DNA of 58,119 nucleotides from Hespellia sp. (GTDB lineage Bacteria > Bacillota > Clostridia > Lachnospirales > Lachnospiraceae). The notes under the pieces are model-generated. The model was given only the letters and a program-made list of their open reading frames with translations, made no database searches and had not been told where the DNA came from. The stretch spans positions 1-58,119 of the forward strand of contig JAAVXR010000061.1 in NCBI GenBank assembly GCA_022790755.1, given 5' to 3'. Positions 9,036-18,570 of this stretch are shown in pieces. How positions within the stretch are numbered: position 1 is the stretch's first letter; each line of letters starts with the position of its first letter. The position numbers were made by a program, and so were the translations under genes.

Positions 9036-9785
9036 TTATGAACGGATATGGGGGATCCTCTTTGGCCATCCCTGAATATTGCCGTTTAAAATGGCGGTAA
9101 AAATGCGTTGCTTCACACCTGGATGGTCCAAATTTAACTGCCGTACGAGATCTTTGGCATATTGCCTTTTCGTATGACCATCAACCGGACATGGATTCTT
9201 TACCACTGGAATTTGATAGCGGTTGGAGAAACCGATCACATCGACTTCCTCTACAAACATCATGGGACGTATGACCGTCAGGTCCATACGATCAAGGTAG
9301 GTTCTAGGAGAAAAGGAATAGAACCTACCTTCGAACAACAGGGATAAAAACAATGTTTCAATGATATCATCTTTGTGGTGCGCATAGGCGACTTTATTAC
9401 AGCCCATTTCTTTTACGGCCGTATTCAAGGCACCTTTTCGCATTTTTGCGCAGAGTGAACAAGGATTTTCTTCTTTGCGGATATCAAACAAAATCTTTGC
9501 AATTTCGGAATCTATGATTTGATAAGGAACATCCATTTCTGCGCAGAGGCTTTGTATAGGAGTCAGATCAAAATTTTCATATCCAAGGTCGACTGTCACG
9601 GCGCTGAGCTCAAAGTGCTTTGGATAAAACCGCCTCAAACCGTTCAGTGCATACAGGAGTGTCAGACTATCCTTTCCCCCGGAAATACCGACTGCAATAT
9701 GATCTCCGTCCTCAATCATTGCATACTCGTCGACGGCTTTTCTGGTATAACTTAGTAACTGTTGTAATTTCATTTGTTTTCTCAT
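9036..9785 (-). CDS. TtcA-like tRNA 2-thiocytidine synthesis / PP-loop ATPase
   Basis: A 249-residue ATP-pyrophosphatase of the TtcA/TilS superfamily. The PP-loop [10 protein letters not shown] lies at residues 34-43 and CSLC around 115 would be the first cluster-ligating CxxC of TtcA proteins. Instead of the second CxxC of enterobacterial TtcA there is [12 protein letters not shown] near residue 200, the pattern common in Firmicute homologues, so the cluster ligation may differ. The likely role is sulfuration of cytidine 32 in tRNA. The start is ambiguous: ATG 9785 lies only two bases after AGGAGA, and ATG 9773 is 12 bases away. Confidence 0.85.
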   Translation of the reverse strand: MRKQMKLQQLLSYTRKAVDEYAMIEDGDHIAVGISGGKDSLTLLYALNGLRRFYPKHFELSAVTVDLGYENFDLTPIQSLCAEMDVPYQIIDSEIAKILFDIRKEENPCSLCAKMRKGALNTAVKEMGCNKVAYAHHKDDIIETLFLSLLFEGRFYSFSPRTYLDRMDLTVIRPMMFVEEVDVIGFSNRYQIPVVKNPCPVDGHTKRQYAKDLVRQLNLDHPGVKQRIFTAILNGNIQGWPKRIPHIRS

Positions 9786-9854
9786 TCTCCTGATGTGGTA
9801 TACCGATGATGTCTTTCCTGTATCTTAGCGCACTGTCTTGGAGTCTGTGATATA

Positions 9855-10502
9855 TTAAAGTACAGGATTTTCAATGGATTCATGTCGTTTGACATAATCG
9901 ACGATTGCCTGGACTGTGCCTTCTACACCAAGCGCAGAGCTATTCAAACACAAATCATAACTCGTCGCATCGGACCATTTTTTGTTTGTGTAGTAGTTGT
10001 AATAGCTGGCACGTTTTTTGTCGGTCTTGAGAATAACGTCTTTTGCCTTTGCGTCGGTATAATCGTAGATCCGTGCGATTCTGCGGATTCTGGCATCCAA
10101 TGATGCATGGATGAAAATATTGACCACATTTTTATAATTCTCCAGAGCATAATCTGCACATCTTCCAAGGAGGATGCAGGGCCCCTCTTCCGCAATCTTC
10201 TTGATGGCATCGAACTGTGCCAGAAATACTTTGTGGTTGATTGGCATTTCAGAAAACGTATTGCTGGAATATCCCATGGAATAGGTATCCATTACCAGAG
10301 AATACAGAAAACTATTCGTAGGTTTTTCGTCATGTGTCTCAAATATTTCTTTGCAGATTCCGCTTTCTTTTGCTGCAACATCCAACATTTCTTCGTCATA
10401 GAGTTTGATTCCAAAATGATCTGCAACTTTATCTCCGATCTCTCTTCCAGCACTGCCATATTGTCTGCCGATTGTGATAATTGTGTTTGTTTTTTCTGCC
10501 AT
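9855..10502 (-). CDS. Cytidylate kinase-like family protein
   Basis: 215 residues beginning with the P-loop-like region ITIGRQYGSAGREIG (residues 9-23), characteristic of the cytidylate-kinase-like family, which is distinct from true CMP kinases. LYDEEML follows at about residue 33, and ILLGRCADY near 110 is the second conserved segment. A phosphotransfer reaction on a nucleotide or other small molecule is expected, but the substrate of this family is not established. AAAGGAGTGATAACGC precedes the ATG. Confidence 0.85.
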   Translation of the reverse strand: MAEKTNTIITIGRQYGSAGREIGDKVADHFGIKLYDEEMLDVAAKESGICKEIFETHDEKPTNSFLYSLVMDTYSMGYSSNTFSEMPINHKVFLAQFDAIKKIAEEGPCILLGRCADYALENYKNVVNIFIHASLDARIRRIARIYDYTDAKAKDVILKTDKKRASYYNYYTNKKWSDATSYDLCLNSSALGVEGTVQAIVDYVKRHESIENPVL

Positions 10503-10601
10503 GCGTTATCACTCCTTTACTGATGAAAACATCAAAATAACGAATTTATATACTATATATTATAAATGAATTGGCCATTTTTTACAATCCCCTTGTCGCT
10601 G

Positions 10602-11525
10602 TCACCGGGGCAGAATTTCAAGGAGATGTCTGAAATATTCCGGTAAAGGGGCATCAAATTCCAGGTAGATTCCTGTGCGCGGATGGGTAAAACCAAGAAT
10701 TTTGGCATGCAGAGTCTGTCCTTGCAGATTTCGGTAAGGACATTTGGCTGGACCGTATACCTGATCCCCTAAGATGGGGTGGCCAATGGAAGCCATATGA
10801 ACACGGATTTGGTGGGTACGCCCGGTCTCCAACTCACACTCGATATAGGTATAATTATGATATTTTTTTAGTATATGGTAATGTGTGACGGCTTCTTTTG
10901 CGTTCCTGGAAGACGTACTCATTTTTTTTCGGTCTGTCGGATGCCTTCCGATCGGTGCGTCGATACTCGCGTCTGTCTCCAGGTTTCCGTGAACGATGGC
11001 GTGATACTTTCGGGTGATGGCGTGAGTTTTTAACTGTTCAGCCAGTATACGATGTGTCCGGTCGTTTTTGCAAACCACAAGAGATCCAGTGGTATCCATA
11101 TCTATGCGATGCACGATTCCCGGCCGCAAGATGCCATTGATTCCCGAAAGCTGATCTTTACAGTGATACATCAAGGCATTGACAAGGGTATCGCTGTAAT
11201 GGCCTGCTGCAGGATGGACTACCATACCTTTCGGCTTATTTACAACCAGTACATCTTCATCTTCATAGAGAATATCCAGTGGGATATTTTGCGGAAGAAT
11301 ATCGAGTGTCGATGGTTTTGGAATTCGGACAAAAACCTGATCTCCAGGGTTGGTCTTATAGTTTGCTTTGATTTTTTGTTGGTTGACGGTTACATTTCCC
11401 TCTTTGATCAGCTTTTGAATATAACTGCGGGATGTCTCTTCCAAACGTTCGGCAAGAAATCTGTCAATTCGGATATCGGGTGTATCTGCGGTGAAGCAAT
11501 ACTGCTGGTCTTCTGCGATTTCCAT
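10602..11525 (-). CDS. RluA/RluD-family 23S rRNA pseudouridine synthase
   Basis: 307 residues from the ATG at 11525, chosen because GAGGAGGAAAC lies just ahead; a longer reading from 11573 would overlap lspA without a site. Residues about 12-60 are an S4 RNA-binding domain (IRIDRFLAERLEETSRSY). The catalytic domain holds HRIDMDTTGSLVVCKN with the aspartate of motif II, and GRTHQIRVHMASIGHPILG. The protein most resembles the RluD subgroup that modifies helix 69 of 23S rRNA; exact target not provable. It lies 23 bases after lspA, the usual Firmicute partner. Confidence 0.92.
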   Translation of the reverse strand: MEIAEDQQYCFTADTPDIRIDRFLAERLEETSRSYIQKLIKEGNVTVNQQKIKANYKTNPGDQVFVRIPKPSTLDILPQNIPLDILYEDEDVLVVNKPKGMVVHPAAGHYSDTLVNALMYHCKDQLSGINGILRPGIVHRIDMDTTGSLVVCKNDRTHRILAEQLKTHAITRKYHAIVHGNLETDASIDAPIGRHPTDRKKMSTSSRNAKEAVTHYHILKKYHNYTYIECELETGRTHQIRVHMASIGHPILGDQVYGPAKCPYRNLQGQTLHAKILGFTHPRTGIYLEFDAPLPEYFRHLLEILPR

Positions 11526-11548
11526 GATATGTTTCCTCCTCTTCCTGT

Positions 11549-12064
11549 TTATCTCTGATTCGAAGAGATCCACGCAAAATCCTCATCTTTATAATAAAAG
11601 AAGATCAAGAACAGGAATAAAAAGCATGCGACAACGACATAAATGTCAGCAACATTGAAAATTGGAAAATCAATCAGGTCAAAATAAAAAAAATCAATCA
11701 CATATTCGTGCGCAAGACGATCAACCAGGTTGCCAAGAGCGCCGGCACAGACCAATACGGCACAGACGCGTAGAGGAAGATAACGGCGCGTAAACGGTAG
11801 TCTCAGATACCAATATCCGATAAACAGTACGACCAGAACTGCGCCGAGAACAAAAATCCAACGCATATTCTGCATGAGGCCGAAAGCGGCCCCTCTGTTT
11901 TCCAGATAATGCAATTGGAAAACTCCCTTCCAGATAATAAAAGATTCCTGGTTTTTCAGGTGGCACACGGCAAGATATTTTGTATATTGATCGGATGAGA
12001 TTCCTAAGAAAGTCAAGATGATCGCGCAAATACAGCTTTTTATATGGGGCACTTTTGTTTCCAT
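11549..12064 (-). CDS. lspA: Lipoprotein signal peptidase (signal peptidase II)
   Basis: A 171-residue membrane aspartic peptidase that cleaves the signal peptide from diacylglyceryl-modified prolipoproteins. Four hydrophobic segments are visible. Conserved blocks are NRGAAFGL (around 58), GNLVDRLAHEYVIDFF with one catalytic aspartate (around 110) and FNVADIYV with the second (around 135). The gene is in the sepF-ylmH-lspA-rluD run common in clostridia. Confidence 0.95.
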   Translation of the reverse strand: METKVPHIKSCICAIILTFLGISSDQYTKYLAVCHLKNQESFIIWKGVFQLHYLENRGAAFGLMQNMRWIFVLGAVLVVLFIGYWYLRLPFTRRYLPLRVCAVLVCAGALGNLVDRLAHEYVIDFFYFDLIDFPIFNVADIYVVVACFLFLFLIFFYYKDEDFAWISSNQR

Positions 12065-12077
12065 GCTACAAACCTTT

Positions 12078-12833
12078 CTAAATATATTTGTAAATCATTA
12101 CCAAAATGCGATTCTTTTTGGTTTTTGAGAGCATTTTTACGTATTGGAATTTCCCTAGTTTTCGGACGGAAATGATATCACCCTCTTTGATCTGATATCC
12201 GTTGCTAGTGATCAGACGTCCGTTCACAAACACTCTTGCCGCTTCAATCACGGCTGCAAGCCGCGTTCTTGATGCAGGAAATGCGAGGGCGAGGAGTGCA
12301 TCCAGTCTGAGTGAGGCAACCGTTCCTTTGATTTCCTCAAACTTTGGTTGATAGATGAAGTCCTGCTGCTCCATCGGTGATACGGTCACAAGTGTATGTC
12401 GTATTTTTGTCAGTTCCTGCGTAAAAAAAGACTGCAGAGAACGGTGTGTAAACAGAATCGCTTCCTCCTGCTCTACCAGAATATCGCCGATTTTGCTGCG
12501 ATTGATTCCCAGATTCAAAATGGCTCCCAGATAATCTCGGTGTGACAGTTCCTCGGCGTATTTTTTGTTTGTGGGCTGGATTCGAAGCGGAAGAATCGGA
12601 TAATTCGTTTCACAACAAAGAGCATCAGGGATAAAAGCTACCATCTGACGCTCCGACATCTCATATCCCCCAAACGTCTCATATCTGGTGTAGAGGTTTG
12701 ATTTGGGAAATGAATGCAATATATTCAATTCATTGAGATTCAAAAAATCTGAATACGTAACAATATTGCGATGATAAGCGGTCCGAGAAAGCTCTTCCAG
12801 ACGCTTTGCCAGTAATTGCTCTTCCTTCTGCAT
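12078..12833 (-). CDS. ylmH: YlmH-like S4-domain RNA-binding protein
   Basis: A 251-residue protein with the YlmH layout: an N-terminal region containing the typical sequence around LNLNELNIL, a central alpha/beta region, and a C-terminal S4 domain (SLRLDALLALAFPASRTRLA, residues about 170-240). YlmH homologues act in cell-division clusters and are linked to rescue of stalled ribosomes. It starts 8 bases after the sepF stop, fitting the sepF-ylmH synteny of Firmicutes. Confidence 0.9.
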   Translation of the reverse strand: MQKEEQLLAKRLEELSRTAYHRNIVTYSDFLNLNELNILHSFPKSNLYTRYETFGGYEMSERQMVAFIPDALCCETNYPILPLRIQPTNKKYAEELSHRDYLGAILNLGINRSKIGDILVEQEEAILFTHRSLQSFFTQELTKIRHTLVTVSPMEQQDFIYQPKFEEIKGTVASLRLDALLALAFPASRTRLAAVIEAARVFVNGRLITSNGYQIKEGDIISVRKLGKFQYVKMLSKTKKNRILVMIYKYI

Positions 12834-12841
12834 TACGGTTC

Positions 12842-13387
12842 CTAGTAGCGGTCTCTGACAGACGGCATATCGTTGGATGTTCCGAGAAGATCTTGCAGAT
12901 CACCGGAAATATCTACATTTGTAGGAGTTACAAGAAAGATATAATTCGAGATCTTCTGCAGATTGCCTCTGATTGCGAATGCTGCGCCGGAAGTAAAATC
13001 AATAATTCTCTGTGCAATTTCCAGATCCAATCCTTCCAGATTCAGGATAACCGTTCGTCCATCCAACAACGTTTCGGTAATATCTCTGGAGTCTTCCACG
13101 GAAGACGGCTTGATGACACAGACTTCCATATTCATATTGCGCGCAGACCTGCTGGCAGGCTGACGCATTGGAGTGATCTTGCTGGAAGTACGACCGGACT
13201 TACGTTCTTCCGGAAAATCATAGTCATCTTCTTCTATATCTTTATCTCTACGAAAGAGACCTCCCTTTCGCTGTGGTTTCTCGTCAAAATCGTCAAAATC
13301 ATCATCATAGAATTCATCGTCATAATCGTCGTAATCACCGTCGTCATTTAACTTCATAATATCGAGAAACTTATCAAAAACACCCAT
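12842..13387 (-). CDS. sepF: SepF, FtsZ-anchoring cell division protein
   Basis: A 181-residue SepF. The N-terminal amphipathic segment MGVFDKFLDIMKL is the expected membrane anchor, followed by a very acidic aspartate/tyrosine-rich linker (residues 14-40). The C-terminal DUF552 core (residues about 90-175) contains TRNMNMEVCVIKP-like and TVILNLEGLDLEIAQRIIDF blocks that form the polymerising fold. It links FtsZ to the membrane at the division site. The DNA of the acidic linker is low in complexity (repeated GAT/GAC codons). Confidence 0.94.
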   Translation of the reverse strand: MGVFDKFLDIMKLNDDGDYDDYDDEFYDDDFDDFDEKPQRKGGLFRRDKDIEEDDYDFPEERKSGRTSSKITPMRQPASRSARNMNMEVCVIKPSSVEDSRDITETLLDGRTVILNLEGLDLEIAQRIIDFTSGAAFAIRGNLQKISNYIFLVTPTNVDISGDLQDLLGTSNDMPSVRDRY

Positions 13388-13439
13388 ATTTACACTCCTG
13401 TCTCATGTATCACTACATGATATTTCTAATTACAATAGA

Positions 13440-14129
13440 TTAAAAATATTGTCTCTCACCAAAGATTCCGGTTCCCACCCGGACCATGGTGGCTCCCTCT
13501 TCAATTGCGACCTCATAATCGTTGGTCATTCCCATAGACAATATATCCATATTGACATTATCAATGTTTTTTGCCGCAATGTCAACAGATAATTTGCGCA
13601 ATCCTGCAAAGTGAATACGATTTTCTTTGGCATTTTCCACAAAAGGAGCAATTGTCATAAGTCCACATATTTGTAGATGAGGGAATCTGGAAATTCTTTC
13701 AATAAGTGGAAGTGTTTCCCTAGCACTTAGACCAAATTTACTCTCCTCTTCTGCCATATTTACCTCGATCAAGATTTTTACAATACAATGTTTCTTTTCC
13801 GCTTCTTTTTCTATGGTTTCTGCGAGACGAAGAGAATCCACGGAATGAATCATCTCGGCCTTATCGACAATGTACTTTACTTTGTTTCGTTGGAGATGTC
13901 CGATCATATGCCACTGGATATCTTTCGGCATCACCTCCCATTTATCTGTCAGTTCCTGAACTTTATTTTCTCCAAATACACGAATACCCTCACGGTAAGC
14001 CTCCTGCAGCATGGATATCGGCTTTGTCTTACTCACCGCGATCAAAGTCACCTCGCTTCGGTTCCTTCCTGCGTGTCTGCATGCGTCCTGGATTCTTTTT
14101 TCTACTTCCTGTAATTGTTCTGCTAACAT
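13440..14129 (-). CDS. yggS: YggS-family PLP homeostasis protein
   Basis: 229 residues from the ATG at 14129, selected because AGGAGAAAGCAT lies ahead; a longer open frame to 14321 has no site. The N-terminal part carries VTLIAVSKTKP, whose lysine binds pyridoxal phosphate, then FGENKVQE, WHMIGHLQRNK and the C-terminal LSMGMTNDYEVAIEEGATMVRVG, all hallmarks of the YggS/PROSC family. These proteins balance PLP and amino-acid pools rather than catalyse a known reaction. It lies directly upstream of sepF, as is usual in Firmicutes. Confidence 0.94.
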   Translation of the reverse strand: MLAEQLQEVEKRIQDACRHAGRNRSEVTLIAVSKTKPISMLQEAYREGIRVFGENKVQELTDKWEVMPKDIQWHMIGHLQRNKVKYIVDKAEMIHSVDSLRLAETIEKEAEKKHCIVKILIEVNMAEEESKFGLSARETLPLIERISRFPHLQICGLMTIAPFVENAKENRIHFAGLRKLSVDIAAKNIDNVNMDILSMGMTNDYEVAIEEGATMVRVGTGIFGERQYF

Positions 14130-14148
14130 ATGCTTTCTCCTGTTGATT

Positions 14149-15540
14149 TTACTGAAATATGATCTCATTTTCTTCGACAGTTGCGGCGTCCAGTGCGATA
14201 TGGTCATAGTTTGACAGACCGTTCTCAGTATGGTCGCTGATGATATAGTAATCGTCGTTTTCGCAGAGAATTTCCACGCGTTTGAAAACGACATATCCTT
14301 TGTTGATATTATAAACACCATCTAATTTAACGGGGGTTTTTAAAGGGATCGTTTCCTGAGATTTTGGATGTACTAAAGTGGTATTCTTCTCAAACAGATT
14401 CGAATCCAGATAACAGGACGTTTGATCCGCAGAATAAAAATAGGTTCCGATTTCCAGAAAAGTGTCTGAACTTTTCTCTTTGGATTTTACCAAAACACCG
14501 GTGGCGGAAGAATTTTTTTCTCTTGTGAGATATTCTGAAGGCACTTCGTAAAAAGATTTTTGAGTGACAGAAGTTTTTGGAATTTTTAATCCACTTTCAT
14601 CTTCCAGAATCAATTCGACATCCAGAAAACGATCTGATGCATAACGAATCATAGAATGATCGTAGGTCAGACAGGCATAATGATGCCCTTTTTTTTCAAT
14701 GAGGGATAGATCTGCCCAGGAAATTTCCCGCTCTGCACCAATTCGCGTTTTCATGCTTGTGGTCTCTGAGAGAAGGTCCCTGGTTTCTTCGTCGATTTCA
14801 ACAATGATAGACCAGATCTCACCGGTTACAAGTTTGTATACCGCGTCACCCGCATCTAAATGATCCCCAGTATCCAAAATCGTGGTTTCCAGTTCTGCTT
14901 TCACAAGGTTGGAATCTTGAAAAGTATCTGGCGTTACTTCCTCATAGCCGTCAATGTGAAATAAAATAATACCATCACGTTCGGAGGAAGAAACCTGAAT
15001 ATGGCTGCCCGAGTTTGAAGCGAGGAGTTCGTCTAACTGTGAAACCATAGTTTGATTATTGATCGGCTGCAATGCGGATAAGATTTCTGATTTTAGTGTA
15101 TAAATACCAGTAAAATCAGATTCTTTGAAGGTGTTACTGAAATTCTGGATTTTGGACAGAAAATCAATCTGATGACTTCCAGAAAGAAAAGTAGAATCTG
15201 CGCCGGTACTTGTCTGTGTATCCAGCGGTGCATCAGAAAGTGTAAAGATGCTCGTTCCTCTTCGAATTTTACTTTTTTCTGAAATAAAGTAAGTAACATA
15301 GCCACTGCTCTCTGTATGTACAACTGTTTCCTCTCGCAATACCAATCCGGTATAAGAATTATCTTTTAAAATACTTCCCTCCCGAACTTCATACGCGGAA
15401 ACATGTTTTGAGGTCAAATACATCATGACTGTAATCAAAAGATAAATCAAAACGATCGAAAACAAAATAATACCGAGGTTTAGTTCACGCTTTTTTTTAA
15501 ATGGTCTGATATTTGAAGATTGTGTTTCTTTTTGTGACAA
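14149..15540 (-). CDS. HlyD-like membrane-anchored protein
   Basis: 463 residues from a TTG start with GGAGG six bases ahead. A short basic N-terminus (KPFKKKRELN-like) precedes one membrane span at about residues 24-42. The outer part begins with VREGSILKDNSYTGLVLREE and EETVVHTESSGYVTYFISE, which look like the biotinyl-lipoyl-type hairpin of HlyD/membrane fusion proteins; a long central region and beta-rich C-terminus follow. No transporter gene is adjacent; it is the first gene of the yggS-sepF-ylmH run, so a role at the cell envelope or division site is possible but unproven. Confidence 0.75.
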   Translation of the reverse strand: MSQKETQSSNIRPFKKKRELNLGIILFSIVLIYLLITVMMYLTSKHVSAYEVREGSILKDNSYTGLVLREETVVHTESSGYVTYFISEKSKIRRGTSIFTLSDAPLDTQTSTGADSTFLSGSHQIDFLSKIQNFSNTFKESDFTGIYTLKSEILSALQPINNQTMVSQLDELLASNSGSHIQVSSSERDGIILFHIDGYEEVTPDTFQDSNLVKAELETTILDTGDHLDAGDAVYKLVTGEIWSIIVEIDEETRDLLSETTSMKTRIGAEREISWADLSLIEKKGHHYACLTYDHSMIRYASDRFLDVELILEDESGLKIPKTSVTQKSFYEVPSEYLTREKNSSATGVLVKSKEKSSDTFLEIGTYFYSADQTSCYLDSNLFEKNTTLVHPKSQETIPLKTPVKLDGVYNINKGYVVFKRVEILCENDDYYIISDHTENGLSNYDHIALDAATVEENEIIFQ

Positions 15541-15659
15541 TTGTTGCCTCCGCCTTTCGGAATTTTTTCAGTATTGTTGTTTATTATATCATCCATGCAT
15601 GTATATTTCCAGATTTCTTGTAAACAATAGTGATATATCCAAATAAAGGAGGAAATTAC

Positions 15660-15878
15660 ATGAAGTGGTTTGATAATACTGCACTTACTCTTGTAATCAT
15701 CGGCGCCGTGAACTGGCTGCTGATCGGAATCTTTCGGTTTGATCTGGTCGCTTTTATTCTCGGTAATCTGAGCTGGGGCTCCAGAATTATTTATACACTG
15801 GTAGGCCTGTGTGGATTGTATCTGATCAGCCTTTTTGGACGGATCGGAAGTATGTCCCAGACAGAAGATGCTATGTAA
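15660..15878 (+). CDS. DUF378 family small membrane protein
   Basis: 72 residues from the ATG at 15660 behind AAAGGAGGAAATTAC; an upstream in-frame start at 15630 lacks a site. Two membrane helices are visible (residues about 8-27 and 40-60), with the family motif GAVNWLLIGIFRFDLVAFI. DUF378 proteins are small bacterial membrane proteins of unknown function. It is transcribed on its own, opposite to its neighbours, and is followed by a strong terminator. Confidence 0.88.
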   Translation: MKWFDNTALTLVIIGAVNWLLIGIFRFDLVAFILGNLSWGSRIIYTLVGLCGLYLISLFGRIGSMSQTEDAM

Positions 15879-15900
15879 ATGTAGATTTCAGAATGTAGAG

Positions 15901-15944
15901 AAGCGTTATAAACACAGGTATATGGTTTATAACGCTTTTGTTTG
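15901..15944 (+). terminator. Intrinsic terminator after the DUF378 gene
   Basis: AAGCGTTATAAAC (15901-15913) pairs perfectly with GTTTATAACGCTT (15925-15937), followed by TTGTTTGT. The stem is symmetric enough to act also for the convergent carboxypeptidase side, although its stop is 80 bases away. Confidence 0.82.
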
Positions 15945-16020
15945 TCGCTGCAAAAAAGTCCTGTGCTTTTCTTGTTCTTGTATGGATTGCATGACGGTAC
16001 ATCAAATGACATGATCGAAT

Positions 16021-17049
16021 TTAATGAGCCGTGATACCAGCCGTCAAAAGGGATGAAGTCTGTACATAAAGTGCATCATGATTCGAAGCGCCCATCACGA
16101 CAGAGATAAATGGACTACCTGCTGCGTTCTCCTCGTACAAGACTACACAGGCTCCGGCTTCATCGGTCGTCCCGGTTTTGCCGCCGATCACATGAACACC
16201 TTCCGGCTCGGCTACCCTACCAGACGAATAGTAATTACTCTGCGGCCAATCCAGTGTGCGAGTACCTAGGGCGGGATTCGTGATGGTTACCGTATATGAA
16301 GTCTGAGAGATAATCTCTTTGAAAGTCTCGTTCTTTAGGCATTCCTGAAAGATCAGATACAGGTCATAGGCTGTTGTGTAATGCTCCGCCTCATGAAGAC
16401 CGTGTGGATTCAGAAAATGGGATTGTGTGGCTCCGATTTTTGCTGCCTCTTCATTCATCAAACCTGCGAAAGCTTCCGTGCTTCCACTGATGTGTTCCGC
16501 AATGGCGACTGCGCTGTCGTTGCCAGAATACAATAACAATCCGTTTAGAAGATCTCGCAGGGAAAGCTGATCTCCCACTTTCAGTCCGCACATCTTCGAT
16601 TGTGCCTCCAGATTCAGGGCATTTTCGCCGACGGTGACAATGTCATCCAGATTTCCGTATTTTAAAGCTACAAATGCCGTCATAATCTTAGTGGTGCTTG
16701 CCGGATAGAGCGGTTCAAATACATTCTGTGAATACAATACCTTCCTGCTAGAGAGATCAAACAGGCCGGCGGCATGCAAATTCCCGTCTCCAACATATCC
16801 ATCCAGAGGGATATCCGTGTCTGTAACACAAAGAGCGTCCGCATAAAAAGCTCCCTGATACAACGATTTATTGTAAGTATTTTTTTCATATTCTGTTACA
16901 TAGTCTGGGGTTTCTTCCTTTTGACATCCTGTTGTGCAGATCGCTGTGGCTGCCAGAATGGTTACACACAGTCCAACTTTGATGTGTCGCAAGATGCGTT
17001 TTGGAGCATACAGAAACTCCCCTTTATTTTTTTTATTTATACATTTCAC
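16021..17049 (-). CDS. Serine-type D-Ala-D-Ala carboxypeptidase, possibly a lipoprotein
   Basis: 342 residues from a GTG start that overlaps the mgsA stop by 17 bases; GAGGAG lies 12 bases ahead. An N-terminal hydrophobic segment ends in CTTGCQK, a weak lipobox, so secretion with lipid anchoring is possible. The penicillin-binding fold has the SxxK motif STTK (around residue 118), the SxN motif in YSGND and KTG in GGKTGTTDE. The C-terminal domain of PBP5-type enzymes is missing. It would trim the terminal D-alanine of peptidoglycan pentapeptides. It ends the shape/division operon. Confidence 0.9.
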   Translation of the reverse strand: MKCINKKNKGEFLYAPKRILRHIKVGLCVTILAATAICTTGCQKEETPDYVTEYEKNTYNKSLYQGAFYADALCVTDTDIPLDGYVGDGNLHAAGLFDLSSRKVLYSQNVFEPLYPASTTKIMTAFVALKYGNLDDIVTVGENALNLEAQSKMCGLKVGDQLSLRDLLNGLLLYSGNDSAVAIAEHISGSTEAFAGLMNEEAAKIGATQSHFLNPHGLHEAEHYTTAYDLYLIFQECLKNETFKEIISQTSYTVTITNPALGTRTLDWPQSNYYSSGRVAEPEGVHVIGGKTGTTDEAGACVVLYEENAAGSPFISVVMGASNHDALYVQTSSLLTAGITAH

Positions 17050-17428
17050 GCCAGTCTAAATCTCCTCTATCTAATGCTAAAATCAATGCTTCTGCTGTTG
17101 CAATATTCGTAGCCATTGGAATATTGTAGATGTCACAGGATTTGACAATATCATTTACGTCCGGTTCATGTGAGCTTGGTGTCAATGGATCTCGGAAAAA
17201 AATCAACAGGTCAATGTTATTATTTTCAATCTGGGATGCCAATTGCTGTTTTCCACCGAGATGTCCGGCCAGATATTTGTGTACATTCAGATTGGTTACT
17301 TCTTCTACCAGTCTTCCAGTAGTGTTTGTTGCATATAATTCATGTCTGTTCAATATTCCGCGATATGCTATACAGAAATTCTGCATCAGCTTTTTTTTTG
17401 CATTGTGTGCAATCAATCCAATGTTCAT
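17033..17428 (-). CDS. mgsA: Methylglyoxal synthase
   Basis: 131 residues, the normal size. Converts dihydroxyacetone phosphate to methylglyoxal plus phosphate. The family features seen are the start MNIGLIAHNAKK, the phosphate-binding TNTTGRLVE, the LAGHLGGKQQ segment (GPxGGDxQ in other members, so slightly divergent), FFRDPL with the catalytic aspartate and a C-terminal NIATAEALI. It follows rodA by 11 bases and runs into the carboxypeptidase gene, a conserved placement in clostridia despite the lack of an obvious functional link to cell shape. Confidence 0.92.
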   Translation of the reverse strand: MNIGLIAHNAKKKLMQNFCIAYRGILNRHELYATNTTGRLVEEVTNLNVHKYLAGHLGGKQQLASQIENNNIDLLIFFRDPLTPSSHEPDVNDIVKSCDIYNIPMATNIATAEALILALDRGDLDWREMYK

Positions 17429-17439
17429 AACGACTCTCC

Positions 17440-18570
17440 TTATTGATATTTGTTTGGCTGCAATCCGACGTTAAGCACAAATCCGATTCCCATAAAGAAA
17501 CTGACAACGGAAGTAAGCCCATAACTTACGAATGGAAGCGAAATTCCTGTATTTGGAAAAATCATGGTAGCCACACTGATGTTGATAAAACTCTGTATTC
17601 CGATCAGTGCGGCTACTCCGCTGCAGATTAGTCGTCCTCCGGTATCCTTGGCTTTTAATCCGATCAAAATGCATTCAATCACTATTAATAATAACAAAAT
17701 TATGACAATACAACAACCCACAAATCCCAGTTCTTCTCCAATGATTGCAAATATAAAATCTGTCTGCGGTTCAGAAATAAAATTACCGTTCTTTACGGAA
17801 GTGGTAGTGTTGTTATTTAAGCCCTTTCCGGTTAACTGACCAGATCCGATTGCCATCACAGAGTTCAACTGCTGATAGGCATCGTCTGTTGCATATTTTT
17901 CCGGTTCCAGCCAAGCAAGAATTCGTTTTTGCTGATAGGTTTTTAGAATTTTCTGGTCCGGCTGCACGACGATACTTAAAAAAATAAATGAGACAGGTAT
18001 AATGATTGCCAGTACGGTTCCGATAAACTTGTAACTCAAACCTCCCAAATACATGATGAGACAAAACAGCGCTGCCAGACAGATGGTGTTTGAAAGGTTT
18101 GGCTGTTTATAGATCAAAACAAGCGAAGGTAGCATCAGAATGACGGAGATTACAATTTTTTTCATTTTATTGATGGTCTGTTCATGTTCCATCAGGAATT
18201 TGGCATAAAATAGAATGGTAAATATCTTTGTCAGATCAGAAGGCTGAAAACGTGTGAAGCCGAGATCCAACCAACGTTTTGCACCATTCACTTCCACACC
18301 ACCGATAAGAACCGCGACAAGAAGCAGTATATTTACGAAATAAATTGGCCAGTACAGATTCAGAACCCACTGATAGTCAATCAGAGAAATAATGACCATC
18401 ACAATGATTCCGGTGACCACGCCAAAAATCTGTTTATTTTGAACAGATTCCTGCGCACTGCCGACGACCAGAATCCCCAATATGGAGAGTACAGTCACGA
18501 GGACAACCAAACTGAATTTGTAATCTCTTAATCTGTAACGTTTGAGTACGTTTATTATTTTTTGTTTCAA
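17440..18570 (-). CDS. rodA: RodA, SEDS peptidoglycan polymerase
   Basis: 376 residues from a TTG start at 18570. AGGAGAAAGAGC precedes it, and TTG and the minE stop overlap as TTGA, so the two are probably translationally coupled. About ten membrane helices are visible, with SEDS hallmarks GAKRWLDLGFTRFQPSDL (residues about 105-122), PNLSNTICL and the C-terminal SYGLTSVVSFFMGIGFVLNV. RodA polymerises glycan strands in the elongasome together with the class B PBP encoded three genes upstream. Confidence 0.94.
   Translation of the reverse strand: MKQKIINVLKRYRLRDYKFSLVVLVTVLSILGILVVGSAQESVQNKQIFGVVTGIIVMVIISLIDYQWVLNLYWPIYFVNILLLVAVLIGGVEVNGAKRWLDLGFTRFQPSDLTKIFTILFYAKFLMEHEQTINKMKKIVISVILMLPSLVLIYKQPNLSNTICLAALFCLIMYLGGLSYKFIGTVLAIIIPVSFIFLSIVVQPDQKILKTYQQKRILAWLEPEKYATDDAYQQLNSVMAIGSGQLTGKGLNNNTTTSVKNGNFISEPQTDFIFAIIGEELGFVGCCIVIILLLLIVIECILIGLKAKDTGGRLICSGVAALIGIQSFINISVATMIFPNTGISLPFVSYGLTSVVSFFMGIGFVLNVGLQPNKYQ

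Noticed and set aside
13260-13350. Short tandem repeat or CRISPR-like array at the sepF start
   Set aside because: It is the DNA of the acidic Asp/Tyr linker of SepF, low in complexity but coding.
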